From: Branchiostoma floridae
Lineage: Eukaryota > Chordata > Leptocardii > Amphioxiformes > Branchiostomatidae
Direction of reading: 5' to 3'
Assembly: GCF_000003815.2 (NCBI RefSeq)
Contig: NC_049985.1
Coordinates: 6,480,213-6,538,059 of the forward strand
DNA: 57,847 nt
Shown: positions 42,241 to 54,600 of the stretch, one piece after another
How positions within the stretch are numbered: the stretch's first letter is position 1
Layout: each line of letters starts with the position of its first letter
The notes under the pieces: model-generated
Told to the model about the DNA's origin: nothing
What the model saw: the letters and a program-made list of their open reading frames with translations, nothing else
Database searches by the model: none
Made by a program: the position numbers and the translations under genes

Positions 42241-42509
42241 GGGCCGGTGTCTCATGAATAATTCTCATTAGCTTAGACCATACCATTATTCAAACGTCAT
42301 AGGGGTGCAATCGGGATACACAATACCCTCTTAAAACACGAATACATTGAAACACAACATTAAATTAACATTTATTTCACTTATTTTACAAGTATTTAGT
42401 ATAATTTTGACAATTTTGCTGATATTTATGCTTGAATAATGATATATAAAAATAAGTTACACCCCTAATTTTAGAATCGCCCGCTGATGACGCGTTTTTC
42501 CCAATACGG

Positions 42510-42516
42510 TGAGTCA
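42510..42516 (+). promoter_or_regulatory. Possible AP-1 site in the gene 3 5' region
   Basis: TGAGTCA lies 107 bp before the start codon, next to a CpG-rich stretch (GCGCGCGAAG at 42541). A 7-mer match alone is weak evidence. Confidence 0.25.
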
Positions 42517-42623
42517 GAGGGCTTTTGTCTCGAGACCAAAGCGCGCGAAGTCTCATTCATCGTTACAACCTCGCCAAGACAACGTCGTATCTTTGTCCTC
42601 CGGGCTTATCAAACCGACCAAGT

Positions 42624-42665
42624 ATGGCACCCACTGTGACTTTCGGACGAGATTCTGAAGAAAAG
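42624..42665 (+). CDS. Gene 3 exon 1 (N-terminus)
   Basis: ATG at 42624 in context CCAAGTATGG, 14 codons ([14 protein letters not shown]), donor gtaagt, phase 0. The next exon opens in phase 0 with no stop. The sequence upstream is CpG-rich, as expected for a promoter/5' UTR. Confidence 0.8.
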
Positions 42666-45600
42666 GTAAGTGTGTGTTTGCCAACCTTTTAAGATGGATG
42701 AAATTTAAGGACATTTTTTATAAGTGGGCAGGGCGCACATATTTTCTTGTGCGATAACGTTAACGATATCCTTTGTGTGATCTCTGTCCGTTGGATCGGG
42801 CGGGTCGTGTTATTTATTAATTTTTCAATCAATGATTAGGAATTTGTCTGTGTCAAGGTTGGATTTGACATACTAAACTCACATTTAAACGTTGAATTCG
42901 GGGGAAAAACGCCCCCCTCCCAACGCCCATGTGGTACAAATTTGAGTGTTTCCATGTGGCACATCCGGAAACGTACGGTAACGTTACATACCAGGAAAAC
43001 ACGTAACGGCTGATGTGATGGGTCCAAGGACATATTTGGCAGTCATTAGTAAGTTATTCTGTAATGGCCAGTTAACAGTTCCAATCTAGGATTCACCATG
43101 TGATCGTGCGAAACAGGAACGTTTTTTTTGTAGTACTCATCCGACCGAAAGAAACGGATACAGAAGCAGAAACCTGATACCAACCACGTGAAGTTTTTCC
43201 CGCCCTCATCGAAGAAAACATAAGTGTTGGTTTCAAAAACAAAGCCCTGTTGTGGAGACAAGTAGAGAAAAACACATAAAAACGTTAAGAATAGCGGGAA
43301 CCAACATCTTTCGTTGCAATTCAAAGTGTGAAGTAGTCTAGTAATTATCCAGGCATTGTTTCTGGAAGCTATCACTATTGTAATCCCTAAGTGCCACACC
43401 CCTTGAGAATGGAAATAATGAAAGATAGCCCTGTAATCTTATTTTCAAGAGGATCACGGTGATAATTATACCCATTGTATCTCCTTACTAGTTAGGTTGT
43501 CTTAATTTGATGAGTATGTTCGCTAGGGAGGAAGTTTGCATACTTCAGAAAAGACAGTCATATCAAGACGTCAATTTGTGGGTGGGACTTCCTTCTAATA
43601 TTCTGTTCCCCCTGGAACCAATTTGCTTACAGGATGACTCTGTAAATGTAAATTAATTGTATAATCACAGTTGCTTTGGTACACCTGTAGCCTATTTCCT
43701 GTGTGTTTGTCCTTTTTGTCACCTTTACCTAGATTCATGGACATGGTTCACCCGTTATCGTGTTTATCGCCCCCAAAGTAGTAGTAACACAACAAATCGC
43801 TAATCAATCACTTGTACATACTGTACAAGTGTTAACTTCAAAGTCTCCTGACCAAAGGTCCAAAGTCACTGGGAGTCAATTTGAGTACGGGGTAGTATTC
43901 AAAGTGTTACAGGGCAGTTTAGAGTCGCTCTCAATTCAGCAGATCTCTATTCAGCCTACGGGTGTACAATCTACTCCGCACACATAGTCTTCCGGACCCC
44001 AAGGACATTTTTACTTGCCTGACAAACAAATACTTCAGATCAAAGAAATTATCCGCTAAGGCAAGCCCCCTTTAGGTAAACTTACTCCTATCTACTGTAG
44101 CACCAGTTGTTTGTTCTTTGTACCTAACGTATTCAAATTCCAAGAATTGTCATAAAAATTGTCAGACTGGGAGCTATTATTCCACCCTTCTTGTTTTTTT
44201 CACGTTTTTTTGAAAGATCCAAATGTAGTGGGTTTCAACAGTTTTATATCTTTACTGGGTGTCACAGAAATAGATCTAGACCCAGTTAGTTGTCAATATT
44301 TGCTTCGTGTCATGGGACAAAAGGGTAACAAAAAACAGGTAACAGGAATTTTGGACTCTGAAATATTGCCCTTTTCCAGTTATGGCATGGAATAGTCACA
44401 AAAGGTAGGTCACACAGTGTGATACACCAAGTTAAATGTCCCGTTTTTAAAAGCGTGTCACTACTTAAAACTTTTAGGTCAAGCGTTCAGTTGTAAGAAA
44501 AAACAAGACCCCATGAGAGCTTTCAATTTCTGCAGAAACAAAGGCATTTCTGTTTTTTGTAGTTCTCTGCACCAACACCCATGTCATGGTCTCTCTCTTC
44601 TGCTCAGTGCTTTCAAATACAATATTTACTTTGTATTGTAATGCTGGTGACTTTGTTTAGGAAATACGACAGTAAACTTGATAAAAAAGAGTTTCAGGAC
44701 GAACTTCTTCTTTTCGATAAATTATGCTGACTCAAATAGCATTGCAGTGTCAGGACTTTATAATAAGTTTATTCTCTTGACTGCCAAAGTATGCTGTTTT
44801 TGACAAATGTTCTGTGATAAAAAGCAACCAGAAAATGTTTCCTCCATTTCATACATACATCAAATTTTTTATGACCAACAAGTACAAACACCAAGGCATT
44901 GTATTTTCATGGCTTTCTTCTCTTGACCCTCGAAGTATGCTGTTTTCGCACTAGGCTTTCTTTCCTTGACTTTCGAAGTATGCTGTTTCCCTGGTAGACA
45001 TCCCATTGACAGTCACATGGAAAACGTCACTACTGTTTTCAGTGAATACACAGTGAAAAGTCTTTCAAATATTTATGAGCAAGCACGGCTTGGAAATGTT
45101 AGATCGCTAGACGTCACGTCGCCAAACACTCATGGAAATTTCCACTCATGTCAACGGTCATTATCCTCGTCATACACAAACCTTGTGATAATTTGTAAAA
45201 ATTAGAGTTGGAGTTAATTGATATAGCAGAAAGCTAAATTCTTTTGTTGATATTCAAATACCTGTTTTACAGGTTCTTTTGCAGTCATGGTCCTGTTGCC
45301 TGATGTAAATTTCCACTCTTTTGACCCTCGTGAATCATATCAAATTACAGGCAGAAGATAAGATTTTTGGAGCATTCATTAGAGACCTGTCATTCAGGCA
45401 TTTTTAACCTCTCCATCACTAAGGTATTCTCTTGGAGCCAAAATTGTCGAGTTACAGGCACGCGACAGGGCAGCAGCAGGTTATATTACACTGTTCGACC
45501 CGTCACACCTAACAGTCACACCTAACAGACCGTCTAGACAGTAACACAATAACGAAGTAACTAAATAAGGTATGCTAACATACTAGTTACCTTGCCAGAA

Positions 45601-48600
45601 ATTTGGTCTTTCTGAGTTTCTCCCAGAAATTTAGTCAAGTGGTAGGAGAATGTATTGCATCCGATGCAAATCTTCATGAATCTTAGCAAAATAATCCAGA
45701 AATTACTTAATTAGGAAAGAAACGCCCTAAAGTTAAAGAGGGTTGCGGTGGTGCAGTAAAGTTATTCCATATTTTAGAGAGAATTCTGTTTCCTTATTTA
45801 TAATTAGAGAGAATTCTGTCTCCATATTTGAGTGAAGGTTAAACTTACATTGTCCTTCTATTGTGTTGATGGAAATTTCCACTCCATAAACACCACACCT
45901 GGCATAACTATGATACTAGTAATATTGCCTGGGGGATTTGCTACCTTTACCTGTGCAGCGTTTATTGCAAAGAAACGGTTGCATAAACAATAGGTATTCA
46001 AAACCTGTTGGCAATTGCTCAGTGAATTATGGTTAGTTGCAAAATAAAGGTTAGACCGCTGGGTACTACTGTGGATTGTTAGGTACAATCAGAGATAGAA
46101 CACTTATTCCAAAGTCTTTTACAGGAGTGGGAGGTTGTAGGGTTGTAGATTCCAAGCACGCACACATTTATTTTATGGTCTAGCTAAATTCCAAGCACGT
46201 ACGCATTTATTTTTTGTTCTTGCATCCGCATGTCAGTGAGTGAATGACTGGTACTGTACAATCCAGACATTCCACTGCCTGGTACAGTGTTATCCTATTC
46301 AACAGGGTGAACAAATGGACAAACAGATGAGTCACCATTGTTGCCTTGGTATGAAGACGGTCATTGTGCATGTACAGTTGTACGGTATTCCCAAATGAAA
46401 TTCACATGGATTCAAAGGAAATGGGGCAATCTTGTAGCCTGGTATCCTGCCATATTAATATTATTATAGCTCCTGAGTCTCTTCTGTCCTCTACAGAGAG
46501 AACAGAAGAGACTCGGGAGCTATAATGCGGCTGGATACCAGGCTAGTCATCTTCAATAAAGTGTAGAAGAAAGTGTCACTTGTTTGCCCTGTTCAGCGCG
46601 AAGTAGGCCCTTCTCGTCCAAGCGTTCCCCTTATAAGTGCAGGAGTCCATTGGAGAGTGAAGATTGGATATATAATGTAACCCCTGCCCGCATGCTTGGC
46701 ATACCTTTTGGCATGGTCCCACCTAATTTGAAAGGGTTGTCCATGGATACTGATCACCATAAACCCCAGAGGTTAGCTGTCTTACATGTCCAAATTCCTT
46801 GTGCTGCCCTTACCTTCCGTGTTAAACCAAAAGATACAAGTCCATCATTCTTGAAACGATTTTACTTAATTCTTATCCCAATTTCAATAACAACCTTTTT
46901 TTTTCGGTCAGAGTGAATAAAGCCAACTGCCAGCAATATTATTCAAGATTTTCTTGTAAAAATTTAAAAATCTTGAATGACTACTTTTGCCTTCTGACAA
47001 ACTTCTGTAGGAAGAATACGACTACTGCAGTATTCGGTATATTCATAATTATTTAATTCATTGCCATAAAAATTTATTCGTGCATCTGATGGCATTTTTT
47101 TTAATGAACATTCAACAGGCCTGACTTTGTATGGAACCTTATACTAGTATCACATTCTTTCCTTTCCATTTCTCTCTTAAAAGCAGCTTGTTGAAATGCT
47201 CTGTTTACGACGTTCAATAACTCGGACTTGTTTACCAGAATGACGTCCATGTTATCTCTGTGGAAGTGTTTTTGTAAACAGTATGCTTGTTTTCCTCGGA
47301 ATGGTTGAATACGGGGTGTGGCAGCATACCTGTGCACAGGTATTTACCATCCCATAACAGGTGTCACATGGTCTACCTGGTGCTTCAGTTGTTTTCCGCA
47401 CCGTGCGAAACCGAAGTGGTGGCTCAAACAATAAACCAGGTATCAACTGGATTATTCCGCAGTTCGGAAGCGCTCTGATCAATACAATGGGACACTTTGA
47501 CAACAAGGCTTCTTCTTTGTGTCCTTTGAAACTGGAGAATTCTGTTTTTTTTAGTGAAGGGTGCTGAGAGGAACATGCCTTACAGAACTTACAATCAGAG
47601 AAACCAGGAGAAATGTTCTTTGTGTGTGCATTCAAAAGGGATGACGTGCATTTATGGGTCTGGACAAAGATAGAAGGAAAGGCAGGACAGGTGAAGCAGG
47701 CCAGAATATGCCCCTGGTCAAAATGTGCCTGCGTACATTCTAGGCAGGGGTGTATTCTTGCCTGCAACACTGGTACACTTGTACCAACCACGCACCACTC
47801 CTCCTATCTTCTGTAACAGGCATGTTGAATGTTTAGGGATAGAGTCATCAGATTTCAAGCAGGAAGTGACAAGAGAAAAATTCATTTCCTCTTTGACAGG
47901 ATATCCTTATTCTGCTTCTGGTTTCAAGTGCTTTCTAAGACATTCTTGTGGTGTACATGTAGAAAAAAAAGACGTGACACGAACATTGACACAAGTAGGG
48001 GTAGCTACACCTGTCCTGCCTTTCCTTCTATCTTTGTCCAGACCCATCAAATGCACGTCATCCCTTTTGAATGCACACACAAAGAACATACTGTAAATGC
48101 ATTTAAGTTCGCGGGGATTTAATTTCGCGGTAGCTGGAAAAGGGACTTAAGTTCGCGGTAGCACCATGCACTGTAGTCTTTTACTGTCATGGAAAAATGT
48201 GGTTCTACGTTCGCGGTGAAGTGGCCACCGCGAAAACTGCAAACTTGAAACCACCGCAAAAGTTTCTGCATTTAATAGTACCCTGGCACATGCGATAGTG
48301 CAACCCGTGGATCCGTGGACATGTTGCAAAGGTTTCATTTGTTGTTTTGGATGCTGACGTAAAGCCATGCCAGCAGCCCAGTGTTTGAAGGAGCTTCAGA
48401 TGTATCGCTCATGTCCTACCTTACTAGCTAAAGAAAAGGGATCATGCTTTGTCCTCAACTTTCAGGTCGACCGGAAAGAAAGATTATAAATCCAGATGAT
48501 TTACTGTATCAGATCCATTCAAATCAGATTAACTGTATTCAGGACATCGAATGATCGATCGATTTCAACAAATGCTTTTAAGATAATGATGACAAATGTG

Positions 48601-51600
48601 GGTAATCTTTGTCTATCATCATGTCTATCATATTACATGAGATTCTGCATGAATGATGGTACTGTAAATGAAAGCTGACATAAATGTCTTTTGCATAATT
48701 CATAGAGGTTTTTTGTAACAAAAAAGCTAGACTGTTAATACAATAATAGTGTTACTATAAGTATACAATCATGTATACCCCTGCTTTACTATGTTTGCAA
48801 TTAGCCATCGGGCATGAACTTACAATAAAGTTATTGTTCCTAACACCTGACTTTTGTTTAACACAGACCAAACTGCCAGCCGACCGTAGTGGCATCGATG
48901 GCGAATGTGAGACCCCGTCGGTCTCCTCTGACGGAGACGACCGCGGGACGTGGGGAAACCACATGGAGTTCTTCCTGTCGTGCCTTGGCTTCGCTGTCGG
49001 ACTCGGCAACGTGTGGCGCTTCCCCTACCTGTGCTACAGGAACGGAGGAGGTAAGTTAACCTTCAGTCTGCTAAGGGTGCCCTGGAAGCCAGACTTTTAC
49101 TAAGTTTCACTTTCAGGCAGGACTGGCAGAGAGTTTGTTAAGCAGCCAAGGCAGGTTTTCTGAGGACCTTGGATAAGGACTCCAGGGAGGAGTCATGAAG
49201 GGAGAGAGATCGCTAACCCTCTTGCAAGCTCTGTATGGCAGGAAACACCAGCCAGGCTGGCAGTAGCCAGTATGACTCCTTTCCAGAGGACTGAAAACTT
49301 GGACCATGGCTGGTGACGTCGCCCTTTCTATTTACATGTGACAGAATTATCAGCTGGTTGATAGCGGTCACTTCCAAAGGAAGAAGAAGACTTAACTAAG
49401 GTCCTCGGGAAAACCTGCCTTGGCTGCCTGCCCTTGCTTAAAGTCTGGCTTCCAGGGTAGCTAAGGGCTGCACCAAATGTGTGTTGGTACTGGGTTAGTC
49501 AGCAAGCAGTGAAGGTTCAAGCATCAGAACATCACTTAATTTGAAAAGTTTGCCATTCCTTTGCCAACAAAACTTTACCTCAGTTACTTTTTGACCCATT
49601 GTAGTTTTAGTACCGGTGAGTTGAGGTTTAAGTACTGTACAGCAGAACTTTTCAACGAAAACCGCTTTAGACTGTCATCAGATGATCTCGCACAGTAAAA
49701 GCCTTGAATGGTTTATTGCCCGTCATCAGCACTCCCAAGAGAGCCATTAGGAGAAACCCTGATCTTGTCGATCTTGGAAGCCATTTTCAAAAAGTAGGTT
49801 GAGTGCTCCCAGACAGTCCATTATCTTACTGGGTCAATGTGCAGGTTCCTGACCGCTGTATGAACCAGGGGTGAACTAGAGTTTATCGCAAACATCTGCC
49901 AGCCTGCAAAACTGTACAACAATCGACAAAGCTATGCACACAGATATGGTCGACCTAGTCATGACCTTGCGTTGTGTTTCCACGGGCTACGACCGCCAAG
50001 TTACTTGCCTCACGTGCAAGTCAGCTTGGTTACAAAAATGTTCGATGAAATGTTTTTGTCTTGTTCGTTTCAATGTGTCAGATATGTAGGTTAATGCAGA
50101 AGTGATCGATGCAAAGTCCCAAGTCCGCTACAATAGTCTTGCGCAGTTCTAGACGTCTTGCCTCGTACAAAGCAAAGTCTGTTTGTATTCGTATGGACAT
50201 GTCTTAATCTAACATATACACTTCAAACTAGTACTGGAACATATCTCCAGACCTCTGGGGGCATGCAAAGTTCAACTGTAGCCTGTTTTCTACGCACAGT
50301 TTTGATGAAGCCATTTTGTCCTAAGAACTAGACATCCCGGCGCCATTGATGTGGTCTTAAGTTCTTTCACAAGTACATGAGGAGCAATAAATATGTAATA
50401 AATATCCATAATGTGACACCGTTTCTGATTTTTATCTGTCACTTGTAGCTGGCCAAACTCTCTCTAACATAGTCCAGTACTAGGAGTCTGTTTGTATTTT
50501 TGAATATCTTTCAGTCAAACCCAAACATTAGTATCCAAATAAGAAAACGTAAAGAAAGGAAGATTTGTAGAAAATTACAAAAATGGAACGGTAATAAAAC
50601 GTTTCATTACTTGAGTCATTTTGCCAGGATTAATTGTTGTATTTTTTATTACAACAATCCTAATGTTGTATTTTTCCGCAGGTGCATTCCTGATTCCGTA
50701 TGTGTTTTTCCTGGTGTTTGCCGGAGTTCCAATGTTTTTCCTGGAGTTGTCCTTCGGACAGTTTGCCGGCACTGGACCCATCACCATCTGGAGGGTTGCA
50801 CCCATGTTCAAGGGTAAGACTATTAGAAACTATTATTTAGACTGTTTGAAGATCACACATCTCTGTGATATTCAGACTTGGACTAGTTGGAGTTTCTGGT
50901 ATGATTTTGTTTAATGGTAACGTTAGCTCCTTGGTTATAGATTGAGTGGAGTTTATCCACAATTAGCTTGACAATGTAACGTGACTGACATTACATCGTA
51001 GCTGTTCTTTCTGTGGTGGACCGTTAACAAGGTTTTGATAAATAAAGATAAACATCAAATGTCCATCGATAACTTCCTGACTGTGTATTCAAATCATCAC
51101 TGACACACAACATAGCTAACACTGTAACAGACACACCAAAATAAAGTCCCTGTACGTGGACACAATTTGTGTTTGTTTGAAATAAAGTATAAAGGATGTT
51201 TCGAGCCAATAGTACGGCACTTTCTGAAGTGATTAGTCATCAGTATTGATCCTGAAGAAGGCAACAGTGGTCGTTGAAATCCATGTATACCTTTCAGGGC
51301 TCGAAATACACTTTTCAGTCAACTTGCACCTGTGCAAGTTAAGCCAAAGGTAACTTGCACCAAAAGAAACTTACTTGCACAACCCAAAATAGTGAACTGT
51401 TAACCCCTTATCTCCTCTTCTGAAAATTTGCAAATGTACGTGAGTAAATGGGGATACATACCGGTAAAGACCACATGTTTGGATATTTGTTTTTCCGTAG
51501 CGTATCTTATTTTTGGTTTGAAATTGTACAAACTGTTTCATAAAAACTGTGAATTTAGCCTCAATTAAAGACAATTCAATGTCTACAACTCGATAAGATC

Positions 51601-54600
51601 CGTAGATTTCTTCTGGACTCTTCGAGTGACATCCATCACAGTAACTATTCTTAAGCATCTCCAGAATGAAGTGGTAAAACAACTCAATACAATACATATA
51701 ACTGGAAAAACCAGTTGAACATATTAAAGTCACTAATTAGTATGCAAATGTAACTCATATGCAAATCAAGGTAAGACAGCACCATAGGAATCATTAGCAT
51801 TGTAGAGATGGATTTGTTTAAAAAAATAGTTTACCTGGATGTCTAACCAAATTTAGAAATAACAAATTTAGGCTTTTTTATATTCAGTGTTATTTTCTTT
51901 TACCTTTCAATGACAGACAATATTCTCGGTGTGTGTAAGCTTTTTCTAATGTCAGGTATTAGAGGACAAAAGTAACTTGCACTGGTGAAAGTTTGGTCTA
52001 AACTTACTTGGACCACACCAATTTTACTTGCACAAACTTGCATATGCATGTGGTATTTCGAGCCCTGCCTTTGTGTTGGAAGAAAGGTTAGCATTATACT
52101 TGGATGATAACACAAATGAGCTTCCATGATAATGACCCTTTGTCCTTTTGTAGGTGTTGGATTTGCCATGGTGATGATCTCGTTCCTGGTGTGTATCTAC
52201 TACAACGTGATCATCTCCTACATCCTGCACTACCTGTTCGCCTCCTTCACGAGCGTGCTCCCGTGGGTAACCTGTAACAACGACTACAATACTGCGGACT
52301 GTGTGTAAGTATAAGGCTCTCAGTTTCACAGTATTAAGCATTTTTAGTTGCAAAAGACAGTTGACATTGGCAAATACTATTTTGTATAATTATTTTATTT
52401 GTGGACCTAAAAATACAGTATTTTGTACAGTCAACACTACTTGAGAAGACTATTGAGGGGACTGATAAAGTCTGGTCTATGTGACTGGACAGGTGGTCAC
52501 TATTAACACTATTCTTTATGCTTGAGTCAATTGGGACAATCATCTAAAAGACCACCAAAAAGTGTTCACATTGGCTATGTGGTCCTTATGTAGAGGTAGT
52601 CACTTGTAAAGGTGTAACTGAATTTTGTTAAGATCTGGTGCAGTACTCTGATTGTATGACGTGCTTCTCCATTTCCCAGTGAGGGCGGTCATGTGAAGAT
52701 GGCGTTCGAAATCTACAAGTGCAGCAAAATTGGCGGAGACTACTTCAACGGGACGTGCTTCAACGCCACCATGAACGCCACGGCCGCCATAATGAACGAG
52801 ACTCTGCAGAACACCAACTTCACCCGCGTGTCTCCCACCGAGGAATACTGGAAGTAAGTTCTCCACCAGGAATAAGAATCAAAATCGATTGGAGTGTTAG
52901 TTTTGCCCCTGAGAGTGAAGCAGAGTTCTAGCCACCGTCCATCCTTTTGCTGCTGGGGATGGACAAAAAATTATACCCATTCTGTCCTCTGTGACGGACA
53001 AAAATCGGCATGTAAAGATATTAATTGAACCAAGCTAAATTTACCAGCAAAATGTGCGCATACAAAATAAAGGAAGTAGCATTTCAGAGGGTCTAGATTA
53101 CAAAATTATCCTGATAGGGCATGTCCCACGGACCCCGTAGGATCGTTGCACCTTTGACAGGATTTCCATTCAAAATCCAGGGGATGGAAAAAAAATTCAG
53201 ACTGGCTAGAGCACTGGGGTGAAGTATTGCTATTGGCTTGTTTCTGCAATTCCCAATCTACACAAAGCAATGATGCCATGCGTGCTAAACACTGCTTTTT
53301 CTGTTGGTGGAGAATGGAAAGGTTCCAAAGTAGTTTGCATAAGGGGTGCAGTAGGCCATCATTATTCCCAAATGTAGAGGTTTGTTTGCGTGTTGCCCAT
53401 GATAAACCCTTCTAACAGCTTGGTCCAAGAAAACCAGTTTGACAAAATTGGCCATGCCCATTTCCGATAATTGGTTCCAAGTGCCTGCCCAGCCTTTGTT
53501 TGTATGTGTTTTGGCACACGTTCAAATATAACACAGTACCAGTCACTGGTATCCAAAGAAAACAGCTGATGTACATGGGGTTGCATGGTACAAATGTCTG
53601 AAACAGTTGGTGAAAATTGCCGGTGGTTTAAATCACTGCTATCATTACTGTCAGTGTCAGTTTAAGAATAGACCTTTGCAATTCAAAGTGCTGAAACACA
53701 CACTTTGAACCCCAAAGAAGACACCACATGAACCCCATATTTCAGTGTGCCATAGAATTGTACATTGGCACTCCCATCCCTCACCAAAATATGGTTTCAG
53801 TCAGTATGTGCCAATGGTGTTCTGTAGACTAGTCTTTGATTTAGTCACCTATTTTCGTGGGGACTCAATTTAGTGGTGGAAGGGAAACGGCTGTTTTCAA
53901 GTACTAGGTTTAAACAGTTCTGTACTAATACATTTTTCATGGTTTAATGAATTTGAGGATTTAATGAAGCCAGAGAAGTAAAAAGAAACACTGCGAACAT
54001 TCCAAAATCTACAGTGACAGTGAGTCATTGCCCTCTAGTATGCTACTTGTAAGGCCTGGCATTTGATGTGACAGTATGACAAGCATGTGTCATGACCTGA
54101 CATTTAGCCCCCTAGCAGACAGTTATGGTAGCTATGCAGGCCACCTCCACATTGCTGTCCTACCGTCAATTGGTACACTTTTCCTGTGGCTTTATTTCCC
54201 AGTAGGAGGGAAAAGAAGGCTTTCGCAGTGTTGTAAAATTTACAGTTGAAACAGTGTTCTATTGTTACAGTACAATATTAAAAAAACTAATATATTGGAA
54301 GTATTTGTGTTGAAAGGGTCACCACGAATATAAGATCACAGTGGAAGTTTCAACATGTACAGTAGATGACTAGACTGTAAACATCACTTTGAACAATGGC
54401 AGACAGTTGACATTTTCACCCTGCCAGAAGCCACGTTTGAACCTTTCTTTGTTCTTCGCCTCGTGTAGCGACACACGTGGGGCAATACTTGGAAAAATGT
54501 GAGAGATTAGCTGGAGGGGAAAAATTAAGCACAGTCCCACAGCTTTAACGATATCCAGAACATTTTTTGTTTACCCACAGCATACTTTTCACATGTGGAC

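Larger units (their letters stand above)
42666..48866 (+). other. Gene 3 intron 1
   Basis: 6.2 kb. It contains a 10-bp-arm palindrome (43809-43831), three copies of a GAAGTATGCTGTTT motif (about 44784-44990), a duplicated ATTCCAAGCACG block (46149-46213), a foldback (46435-46545), a stem (46941-46978), an inverted repeat (47613-48089) and a CGCGAA-rich foldback (48089-48280). No exon was recognised. Confidence 0.75.

Noticed and set aside
47252-47791. 179-codon open frame on the minus strand
   Set aside because: It overlaps the inverted-repeat element at 47613 and part of it is repeated in the other arm. No domain was recognised, so it is treated as transposon-derived noise.
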